This document shows, piece after piece, positions 19,711-27,174 of a stretch of 64,000 nucleotides of DNA. Made by a program: the position numbers and the translations under genes. Source of the DNA: DASSBG01 sp963800395 (GTDB lineage Bacteria > Pseudomonadota > Gammaproteobacteria > Xanthomonadales > Rhodanobacteraceae); NCBI GenBank assembly GCA_963800395.1, contig CAWDBD010000011.1, forward strand, positions 1 through 64,000. Direction: 5' to 3'. Below the pieces are notes generated by a model. It did not search any database. It saw only the letters and a list, made by a program, of their open reading frames with translations, and had not been told where the DNA came from. How positions within the stretch are numbered: position 1 is the stretch's first letter; each line of letters starts with the position of its first letter.

Positions 19711-20019
19711 ATGAACCAGACCAGCACGCATTTCAACTGTCTCATTGTGGGCGGCCCCGATCATGCGCGGCGGCTGCAGGTGACGTGTTCAAGCGAGAAC
19801 GGATTCCAGCCGACCATGACCGGTGATGACGGACTGGTTTGCTCGCCCTTCGCATTCAGGCGCTCGCCGGATGGCCGCCAACTCTGGTTGCTGCTGCATC
19901 CCGATGCAAGCGGCGCGCAACTGCGCGAGCAGCTTTTGTTGACCGAGGCGGAATTTGCCGAGGTCCGCAAGCCGGAGCGGCGACGCAATGGTCTGCATTT
20001 TCTCGCGGCGAGTGCCTAG
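19711..20019 (+). CDS. Small protein of unknown function
   Basis: This 102-residue soluble protein begins MNQTSTHFNCLIVGGPDHAR. I do not recognise a family. It has no signal peptide or membrane segment. The C-terminal half is helix-prone (REQLLLTEAEFAEVRKPER). A strong AAGGAG site and a sigma-54-like promoter precede it, supporting expression. The stop codon TAG is the first three bases of a palindromic repeat element (20017-20192), so insertion of that element may have set the present C-terminus. Confidence 0.65.
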   Translation: MNQTSTHFNCLIVGGPDHARRLQVTCSSENGFQPTMTGDDGLVCSPFAFRRSPDGRQLWLLLHPDASGAQLREQLLLTEAEFAEVRKPERRRNGLHFLAASA

Positions 20020-20192
20020 CCCGGATTATTCACCAACCTTCTACTGCGCCGGCCCAATGACACGCCCGGCGCGGCTTTCGCTTGGTCGCAGTGCTCGACG
20101 TAGTGTCGCCTGCGCACTGCTCGGTCGCGAAAGCCACGCCGGACATGCCCTTGAACCGGCTCGCTACGGACGCTGATGAATAATCCGGGCTA
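20017..20192. repeat. Palindromic repeat element with nested hairpins
   Basis: The 176-bp element is bounded by perfect 16-bp inverted ends, TAGCCCGGATTATTCA (20017-20032) and TGAATAATCCGGGCTA (20177-20192). A second inverted repeat lies inside (GGCGCGGCTTTCGC near 20068, GCGAAAGCCACGCC near 20144). It resembles a miniature inverted-repeat or BIME-type element. It occupies most of the space between two convergent genes. The remainder up to 20291 shows nothing recognisable. Confidence 0.75.
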
Positions 20193-20291
20193 GACGGAGG
20201 CACTTGCCGCCGCGTCAAGCGCGGCTACCAGGCCGATTTCCGTGTTTTCCCGTGCATGGCCAGGCAATGAGCCAATTCAGGGCGGGCTGTC

Positions 20292-21494
20292 TCACGGATT
20301 GTCCAGCACACCGCTCTGGCGCCCGGCATGGATGAATGCCTCAATGGCACGATCCAGGTGTTCACGAGTATGCGCCGCACTCATTTGCACACGTATGCGT
20401 GCCTCGCCCTTGGGTACCACGGGGAAGAAGAATCCGATGGCGTAGATACCTTCGTCGAGCAGGGCATTGGCCATTTTCTGGGCCTTGGGTGCGTCGTGAA
20501 TCATCACCGGCACGATGGGGTGGTTGCCGGGCTTGATCTCGAAACCGGCCTCACCCATGCGTTGGCGGAAGTAGTTGGTGTTGTCCACAAGCCGGGTACG
20601 CAGCTCGTCGGCCGTGTCCAGCATTTCGAACACCTTGATCGAGGCGGCAACAATGGCCGGCGCCAGCGAGTTGGAGAACAGATAGGGGCGTGAGCGCTGG
20701 CGCAGCATGTCGATGATCTCCTGCCGCCCGGTAGTGAAGCCACCCATGGCACCACCGAGCGCCTTGCCCAGTGTGCCGGTAAAGATATCGATCTTGTCCA
20801 TCACGCCGTGTACTTCGGCGGCACCACGCCCGGTCTTGCCGAGAAAACCGGTGCAATGGCATTCGTCAATGTGAATCAGCGCGCCATGCTTCTCTGCCAG
20901 GGCGGTCATCCTGTCCAGCGGTGCGATGGTGCCGTCCATGGAAAACGTGCCATCACTGGTGATCAGCTTGCTGCGGGCACCCGCTTCGTCGGCAGCCGCG
21001 AGCTGCTTCTCCAGATCATCCATGTCGCAGTTCTGATAACGGAAGCGCTTGGCCTTGCAAAGGCGGATGCCGTCGATGATCGACGCGTGGTTCAGTGCAT
21101 CGGAAATGATGGCGTCCTCGGCTCCCAGCAGGGGCTCGTAGAGGCCTCCATTGGCATCGAAACAGGCGGCGTAGAGGATGGTGTCCTCGGTGCCGAAGAA
21201 ATCGGAAATGGTCGTTTCCAGCTGCTTGTGCAGGTCCTGGGTGCCGCAGATGAAGCGCACGCTGGCCATGCCGAACCCATGGCTGTCCAGTGCTTCGTGC
21301 GCGGCAGCAATGACCTCGGGATGATCGGCCAGTCCCAGATAGTTGTTGGCGCAGAAGTTGAGTACCTTGCGCCCGTCGGCCAGGGTGATTTCGGCTGATT
21401 GCGGCGAGGTGATGATGCGCTCGTCCTTGTACAGTCCTTGCTGGCGGATCTCGTCAAGCTCGGCGCCGAGGCGCTCGCGGATGGTATAGCTCAT
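20292..21494 (-). CDS. kbl: Glycine C-acetyltransferase (2-amino-3-ketobutyrate CoA ligase)
   Basis: Kbl cleaves 2-amino-3-ketobutyrate with CoA to glycine and acetyl-CoA, the second step of threonine breakdown after Tdh. The 400-residue protein aligns along its length with E. coli Kbl: NFCANNYLGL, GMASVRFICGTQD, GAEDAIISDALNHASIIDG, LRQRSRPYLFSNSLAPAIVA and RIRVQMSAAHT. The PLP lysine is Lys244 (TGTLGKALGG), with Asp210 and His213 (IDECHCTGFLG) holding the cofactor. The ATG at 21494 matches the family start, and a longer frame to 21557 is rejected. Its pathway partner tdh lies 2.4 kb upstream on the same strand. Confidence 0.96.
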   Translation of the reverse strand: MSYTIRERLGAELDEIRQQGLYKDERIITSPQSAEITLADGRKVLNFCANNYLGLADHPEVIAAAHEALDSHGFGMASVRFICGTQDLHKQLETTISDFFGTEDTILYAACFDANGGLYEPLLGAEDAIISDALNHASIIDGIRLCKAKRFRYQNCDMDDLEKQLAAADEAGARSKLITSDGTFSMDGTIAPLDRMTALAEKHGALIHIDECHCTGFLGKTGRGAAEVHGVMDKIDIFTGTLGKALGGAMGGFTTGRQEIIDMLRQRSRPYLFSNSLAPAIVAASIKVFEMLDTADELRTRLVDNTNYFRQRMGEAGFEIKPGNHPIVPVMIHDAPKAQKMANALLDEGIYAIGFFFPVVPKGEARIRVQMSAAHTREHLDRAIEAFIHAGRQSGVLDNP

Positions 21495-21588
21495 GGTCTG
21501 GCCTGTTTTCAGGTGGGGTGGTATTGCGGTGTCTGCGTGTCCATCATGGACCGACATGCGGTCATTTAATCATCGTGCGTGCGCCGGA

Positions 21589-22686
21589 TCAATTTGCCGA
21601 GTTGACCAGCCGTTGTGCCCGAGGTTGCAGCATGTGGCGCATCGCCTTCAGCAATTCCGGCTCATCCGAGGGCAGGTCATGCCAGCAGCCCTCGAGTCCG
21701 GCCCCGCTGCTGTCGCGGCACAGTTCCTGGGGGAACAGGGCGACAGGGAAATCCCGAAGAACCTGACTGCTGTCCCGCGGTTTGCGGTCGACAAAAGCCG
21801 CGGCGAGGTCGACGCCCAGATGGCGGCCCAGATGGCACACCGGAGTCGGGCGCGGATTGAATTCAAGTAGCAGGTCACGGCCATCTTGGCAGCGCTGAAA
21901 GTCGATACTGCCAAATCCGCTGAATCCCAGCGCCTTGACCATGCGTGCCGTGGCATCCTGCAAACCGGAGTCGTACTGGCAACGCACAATGGAGCTGGGG
22001 CCGATATGCTGCGGAAACTGGCGTTCCTTGGCAAAACAGATCTGGGCAAGTATCTCCCCCCGGTCGGCAACAAATGCGGTCATCCATGTTGTGCCTTCGG
22101 TGAATACCTGGATCAGGCGACCGCCTTGTCGAGGGCAGTTGCGATGCGCATGGCGGAGATCGCTCAATGACCCGCATGGGTAGACGCCGATTCCGGCAAA
22201 CCCGTGGCGCGACTTGATCACCACGGGCCAGCCATGACGATGCACGAACAGACCCGCATCATTGTCGCTTTGGAGTTCCGAGGTCAGCGGGGTATCAATG
22301 CCCAGGTCTGCGGCCATGCGGGTGATCGCCAGTTTGTCTGTACTGGGCTCAAACCCCGCCGGGTCACCGAGTGATCGTGCAATTAGGCCGCGTACAACAT
22401 GGGGTGTGGAGTTCTGCCCATACAGCGCATGCAGCCACAAGACGGCGGGTTCGTCTCCCGGCAGCAGTACATCGGGTGCAAATCCATCCAGGGCCCGATG
22501 CAGATCGTTCGGGTGGTCCGCAACGTCGTCGCTCCAGCTCAGCCGCCTGTCCGCATGCCGTATATGGGCAAGCATGCTGTCGCAGTGTGCAAGGTAGGCC
22601 GTGCGCGCACCACTGTCCTGAAGCGCGCGCAGCAGGCGCGGAGGCTCCAGCCAGCTTCGTGCACGAGAGATCATCAGGATGCGCAC
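21589..22686 (-). CDS. ATP-grasp superfamily protein of unknown substrate
   Basis: This 365-residue protein has the ATP-grasp fold, whose enzymes join a carboxylate to an amine or thiol through an acyl-phosphate. Visible pieces are the N-terminal pre-ATP-grasp Rossmann part (MRILMISRARSWLEPPRLLR), the nucleotide lysine region GWPVVIKSRHGFAGIGVY and the metal site GFGSIDFQ...LLLEFNPRPTP. The substrate is unknown. It lies 94 bases upstream of kbl on the same strand, between kbl and tdh. A role in threonine catabolism is not implied by its sequence. Confidence 0.8.
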   Translation of the reverse strand: MRILMISRARSWLEPPRLLRALQDSGARTAYLAHCDSMLAHIRHADRRLSWSDDVADHPNDLHRALDGFAPDVLLPGDEPAVLWLHALYGQNSTPHVVRGLIARSLGDPAGFEPSTDKLAITRMAADLGIDTPLTSELQSDNDAGLFVHRHGWPVVIKSRHGFAGIGVYPCGSLSDLRHAHRNCPRQGGRLIQVFTEGTTWMTAFVADRGEILAQICFAKERQFPQHIGPSSIVRCQYDSGLQDATARMVKALGFSGFGSIDFQRCQDGRDLLLEFNPRPTPVCHLGRHLGVDLAAAFVDRKPRDSSQVLRDFPVALFPQELCRDSSGAGLEGCWHDLPSDEPELLKAMRHMLQPRAQRLVNSAN

Positions 22687-23023
22687 GTGGACACCCTGCT
22701 GCCATGAAGCTGTACAGATGGCTTTGGCTGACGGCTGGCCATGCTACCCCCTTGCCGACAGAAACGGACGTTTCCATGGCACGCGATGGATGCTCGCGGC
22801 AAAGCGGGCTAGCGCGTGCGCGCCGCCTGATTGTAGCCCGGATGGCTGCTGAATGCGTGCAGGCCACGTGTAGCCGATTCATGCGCGCTGGATGGTCACG
22901 GCGAGCCAAGGGGTAGCAGCTCGGAACTTGCCATGCAGTGCACACGGCCTTGCAGAGGTACGGATTGAAGGTCGGATCGCAATCGCAGCTTCGAAGCTCC
23001 CCCGCTGACGATGCTGTCAGCTG
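22687..23023. other. 337-bp intergenic region, no gene seen
   Basis: The region lies between two minus-strand genes. The only notable sequence is TAGCCCGGATGGCTGCTGAA near 22831, which shares its first ten bases with the end of the element at 20017 and may be a decayed fragment of the same family. No promoter stands out. Confidence 0.4.
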
Positions 23024-23776
23024 TCAGGGTGAATCTGTACCAGGGCATGCCGCCAGGGACTGGCGGACGGACTGAACAATGTTCCCAGTGGTCTTGTCTT
23101 GCACGAATGCGACAACCGCTGAGCGAGAGCGTTGCAGATCCTTCGGCAGCGTCAGGTCCGCATGCGCCGTGCGCAGCGTCAGCGGGCCGGCAAAAGCGCG
23201 AACGGTGTGGCTGTGGCGCAGCACGGCGCCACGGTTTTCGCCGGCATCGACGTGCGATACCAGGCCATCTTCGGTGAGTGCGAAATAGACACGGTCAGCC
23301 GATCCAGCGAATCCGGTATCCGCTATCACCTGCAGGCTGGCGCGCAGGGTGCTGTCGTCCTGAACATGCAGGACAAGCCTGACCGGCGCCTTCTCGTTGG
23401 CAGTCGGGATTGGCGAGCGGGGCCATGCGCGCCATTCATGACCGTCCAGGGCCACTTCGGGCGTGTAGGAGACAGGTCGCGCGCTGCGTGCGGCCAGTTG
23501 CCGCTGACGCTGGCTGAAGCGGTGATCCGCGTAAGGGTCGGGCCACCCCAGGGAGTCCCAGTAGTCGACGTGAAACTCCAGTGGTATGACCTTGTCGCTG
23601 GCCTCGATCGTGCGCAGCCAACGATCGGCTGGCGGGCAGGAGCTGCAGCCTTCGCTGGTATACAGTTCGACGAGGTGGGTGCGTCGGGTAGCGCTGTGCG
23701 CAGTGCATTGAACCGCAGCAGCCTGACTGCTGACCAGACCGAACAGAAAAAGGAGCAGTACAGACCGGTTTCGCAT
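23024..23776 (-). CDS. DUF1223 domain-containing exported protein (thioredoxin-like)
   Basis: The protein has 250 residues with a signal peptide (MRNRSVLLLFLFGLVSSQAA). The hallmark of DUF1223 is VELYTSEGCSSCPPAD, with a CxxC pair at Cys44 and Cys47 as in thioredoxin-like folds. Later conserved pieces are EFHVDYWDSLGWPDPYA and YTPEVALDG. The family is thought to be a periplasmic redox or binding protein, but its role is not established. It lies between tdh and the ATP-grasp gene. Confidence 0.88.
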   Translation of the reverse strand: MRNRSVLLLFLFGLVSSQAAAVQCTAHSATRRTHLVELYTSEGCSSCPPADRWLRTIEASDKVIPLEFHVDYWDSLGWPDPYADHRFSQRQRQLAARSARPVSYTPEVALDGHEWRAWPRSPIPTANEKAPVRLVLHVQDDSTLRASLQVIADTGFAGSADRVYFALTEDGLVSHVDAGENRGAVLRHSHTVRAFAGPLTLRTAHADLTLPKDLQRSRSAVVAFVQDKTTGNIVQSVRQSLAACPGTDSP

Positions 23777-23896
23777 GGTGTCAGTTCCGAACGGATCTGT
23801 TCACCAGACCGTCCGCGAAGCAATCGGCTTACAGGCCGGAGCCCCGCGTGATCCGGCAACCGGCGCTCCAGGCCCGACCGCGGCAACTGCCGCCGA

Positions 23897-24931
23897 TCAG
23901 GACCAGGAGCATACGACCTTGCCGCATTGGCCCGAGGCCATCAGGTCGAAGCCCCGCTGGAAGTCGTCGATGGGTATCTGGTGGGTGAGGGCCTTTTGCA
24001 GCGGAAACCCGCTCAGCACCATTTGCGTCATCTTGTACCAGGTTTCGTACATGCGTCGCCCGTAAATGCCGTGCAGCGTCAGGCCCTTGAAGATGACCTT
24101 GTCCCAGTCTATGCCGGCACCGCTGGGCAGCAGACCGAGCAGGGCCACCTTGCCGCCGTGGTACATGCAACCGAGCATGTCGTTGAACGCTTCCGGATTG
24201 CCGCTCATTTCCATGCCCACGTCGAAGCCTTCCATGTGCAGGTCGGCCATGACGTCGGCAAGACGCTGCTTGGACACATTGACCACACGGTTGGCGCCCA
24301 TGTCAGCAGCCAGTTTCAGGCGGTAGTCATTGATGTCGGTGACCACGACGTTGCGTGCGCCCACATGCTTGGCAATGCCGGCAGCAATGATGCCGATGGG
24401 TCCGGCCCCGGTGATCAGCACGTCTTCGCCGATCAGGTCGAACTCGAGCGCACAATGCGTGGCATTGCCGTACGGATCGAAGAAGGCCGCCAGCTCGGAG
24501 GGAATCTGGTCGGGGATCGGCCACAGGTTGGAGGCGGGCACCGCCACGTATTCGGCAAATGCGCCATCGCGGTTGACCCCGATGCCCGTGGTGTTCGGGC
24601 ACAGGTGCTGGCGCCCGGCTCGGCAGTTGCGGCAGTGGCCGCAGACCACATGACCTTCCGCGGATACGCGGTCACCGATGTGGTAGCCGGTGACGGCGCT
24701 GCCCAGCTCGGCAATGCGCCCGACGAATTCATGACCGATCACCAGACCGGGCTTGATGACCCGCTGCGCCCAGTCGTTCCATTGGTAGATGTGCAGGTCG
24801 GTGCCGCAGATGGCGGTCTTTTCCAACTTGACCAGAACCTCGTTCGGGCCGATGTCGGGGATCGGCACCTGCTCCATCCAGATGCCTTCGGCGGCATCGC
24901 GTTTGACCAGTGCCTTCATCGTGTTTGGCAT
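23897..24931 (-). CDS. tdh: L-threonine 3-dehydrogenase
   Basis: Tdh is a zinc-dependent alcohol-dehydrogenase-fold enzyme that oxidises L-threonine to 2-amino-3-ketobutyrate with NAD. The 344-residue protein starts MPNTMKALVKRDAAEGIWME. Catalytic zinc ligands are Cys42 (AICGTDLHIY), His67 and Glu68 (IGHEFVG). The structural zinc site is Cys97, Cys100, Cys103 and Cys111 (VCGHCRNCRAGRQHLC). The NAD-binding loop is GAGPIGIIAAG. The start at 24931 is preferred over 24982 because it gives the family N-terminus. kbl follows downstream after two unrelated genes rather than directly. Confidence 0.96.
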   Translation of the reverse strand: MPNTMKALVKRDAAEGIWMEQVPIPDIGPNEVLVKLEKTAICGTDLHIYQWNDWAQRVIKPGLVIGHEFVGRIAELGSAVTGYHIGDRVSAEGHVVCGHCRNCRAGRQHLCPNTTGIGVNRDGAFAEYVAVPASNLWPIPDQIPSELAAFFDPYGNATHCALEFDLIGEDVLITGAGPIGIIAAGIAKHVGARNVVVTDINDYRLKLAADMGANRVVNVSKQRLADVMADLHMEGFDVGMEMSGNPEAFNDMLGCMYHGGKVALLGLLPSGAGIDWDKVIFKGLTLHGIYGRRMYETWYKMTQMVLSGFPLQKALTHQIPIDDFQRGFDLMASGQCGKVVCSWS

Positions 24932-25023
24932 AGTGATTTCCGAGTGCGTCAGACCGGCCATTATAAGGCCGACACCGGCCATGATTCAGGGGTGACGCCT
25001 GCTCAGGGTCTATCAGAGAGTAC

Positions 25024-27048
25024 CTAGTCGTTGATTGTGGCAAGCCATTGGTCGCGGGACTGCAGCAGCTTGTGCATTTCGCCGCTTTTGATGGGTGCAG
25101 AGAAAAGGAAGCCCTGCAGACGGTCGGCATCGTGTTGCTTGAACCACTCCAGCTGCTGCTGCGTCTCTATGCCTTCGACCACGACCTCAAGGCCCAGGCT
25201 GTGTGCCAGAGTGATGGTGGCGGCGACGATGGCCGCGTCGCGTTTGCTTGTCATGACGTTGTCGACAAAACTGCGGTCGATCTTGAGACAATCAACCGGC
25301 AGTTCACGCAGGTGGGTCAGTGAGGAGTAGCCGGTACCGAAGTCATCCAGGGTGGAACGCACGCCCAGTTGGCGCAGCTGGCTCAGTGTCTGGATGGCTC
25401 GGCTCGGGTCGACAAGTGCTCCCGATTCGACGATTTCCAGCTCCAGGCGAGCCGGTTCCAGGCCGGTTTCGTTGAGAATGCCGCGGACCTGGTCGGGGAA
25501 ACCTGCAAACTGAAAACTGCGGGTGGACACATTGATCGAGATACTGATCTCGCTTCCATAGCGGTCCCGCCAGATACATGCTTCCCGACAGGCCTGCCGG
25601 ATCATCATGCGATCAAGCTCTTCGCTCAGGCCAAGCTGGTCCATCTCGGTGATGAACATTTCAGGCAGCAGGGTGCCGCGTTGCGGATGGTTCCAGCGCA
25701 CCAGGCCTTCGGCGCCGCACAGGTGATGGTTGTCGCCGGAAACAAGCGGCTGGTAATACAGTTCCAGTTCGCCGCGCAGCATGGCCTGGCGCAACTCGCT
25801 CTGCAATCCCAGCTTGGTCAGGGCGATGGTGTTGAGTTCGCTGGAGAAATAATGGAAGCGGTTGCCGCCTTCATCGTGGGCGCTCTTGCAGGCCGACTCG
25901 GCAGCAGCAATCAGGGCTTCTGCGGTTTCCCCGTCCTCCGGCGCCAGTGCAATGCCAATGCTGGCGCTGAGCGAGAACTCCTGGCCATCGGTATAGAAGG
26001 GCAGGCGCATGGTGGTCAGCAGATCATTGGCAAATGCTGTCAGGTGCGCCGTATTGTCGGCCCTCGGGATGACCTGCACCAAGCGGGTCTCTGACAGGCG
26101 CGCAGGTCGATGCCAGCCACTGCGCGCATGTTGCTCGAAGCGCGATGCCGTTTCGGCCATGATCGACTCCAGTGCCACGATGCCGATGGTGCCCGAGAGG
26201 GTCTCCTGCTGATCCAGTCGGAGCATGAGAATGGCGGTTTGCTGGTTGGTCTGGCGCAGCCATTGGGGCAGGTCGTTGAGGAGCCTGCGCCGGTTGGGAA
26301 AGCCGGTGACCGGGTCAAAATCGCGAATGCGCCTCATTGCTGCGTCTGCGCGCTGTGCACGATTGCGCTCCTCCTCGAGCAGCCACACGATCAGGCCGAA
26401 GCCCATGAACAGCATCGAGACAAGGTCGATGATGCCGGTGTATCGACTCCATTCGAGGCCCTGACCGGTGTAGATTTGCCACGCGTAGATAGCCGACACG
26501 TGCAGCAGTTGCAGGCTGTAGATGGCCATGGCGCTACCCGCAATTCGGGTGCCCAGACCATCGCGGGGCACACTTCGCCACAAGTCCAGGGCGATGTAGG
26601 CGAAACAGATCGCCCCGAGCATGTATCTGAGTCCGACACGCATGAGGACCCGCTGCAACCAGGCGTCCGGATGACCGGCCCAGGCTATGGCCACGATCAC
26701 GCCCAGAATGGCAGTAACCCAAAGCACAAGCCTGATGCGTTTGGGAGCAAGCGTACCGGCATGCAGCGCAATGCGTGTCGCCATCACTGCCATGGCCAGC
26801 TGCCAGTAGGCAGCGACCATGGAAATCGTTGACAGGGGCAGCCGGGACCAGACTTCCGACTGGCTGTGAAGGGCAAGCTGCATGGCACCCCAGGCGGTCG
26901 CCAGGTAGATTGCGCCAGCCAGGAATGAGCCAGCCCACAGGGGAAGGCTGCGGCGCGGCGATACCCGGTCGTAGTACAGCAGAAGCGCGGCAATGATCAG
27001 CGCACCGATGAACTGGGTGGCGGTGAGCACGAGCTCGAGTGTAAGCAT
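25024..27048 (-). CDS. Membrane-bound GGDEF(degenerate)-EAL c-di-GMP protein
   Basis: The protein has 674 residues. About seven hydrophobic segments fill residues 1-225. A GGDEF-like domain (about 244-405) retains DPVTGFPNRRRL and a late SIGIAL segment, but its active-site GGDEF is replaced by residues around Ser319-Glu-Thr, so it should not make c-di-GMP. The EAL domain (about 415-670) keeps the catalytic set: Glu447 (as EGL, not EAL), Asn506, Glu541, Asp568-Asp569 (DDFGTGYSS), Lys589 and Glu625 (VVEGIET). It is therefore probably a c-di-GMP phosphodiesterase with a membrane sensor. It is divergent from the S46 peptidase gene. Confidence 0.9.
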   Translation of the reverse strand: MLTLELVLTATQFIGALIIAALLLYYDRVSPRRSLPLWAGSFLAGAIYLATAWGAMQLALHSQSEVWSRLPLSTISMVAAYWQLAMAVMATRIALHAGTLAPKRIRLVLWVTAILGVIVAIAWAGHPDAWLQRVLMRVGLRYMLGAICFAYIALDLWRSVPRDGLGTRIAGSAMAIYSLQLLHVSAIYAWQIYTGQGLEWSRYTGIIDLVSMLFMGFGLIVWLLEEERNRAQRADAAMRRIRDFDPVTGFPNRRRLLNDLPQWLRQTNQQTAILMLRLDQQETLSGTIGIVALESIMAETASRFEQHARSGWHRPARLSETRLVQVIPRADNTAHLTAFANDLLTTMRLPFYTDGQEFSLSASIGIALAPEDGETAEALIAAAESACKSAHDEGGNRFHYFSSELNTIALTKLGLQSELRQAMLRGELELYYQPLVSGDNHHLCGAEGLVRWNHPQRGTLLPEMFITEMDQLGLSEELDRMMIRQACREACIWRDRYGSEISISINVSTRSFQFAGFPDQVRGILNETGLEPARLELEIVESGALVDPSRAIQTLSQLRQLGVRSTLDDFGTGYSSLTHLRELPVDCLKIDRSFVDNVMTSKRDAAIVAATITLAHSLGLEVVVEGIETQQQLEWFKQHDADRLQGFLFSAPIKSGEMHKLLQSRDQWLATIND

Positions 27049-27174
27049 GGCCCCAAAATCCGAAGGCTGGTTGCGCCATCAGACTCCTCCGGCCGGGCGT
27101 TGTCAAAGATGTGCACGTCGGCACGGGCGCATATTTGGGTACAATCAGTGTCCTGACCCAATTCGGAGCGTCAC

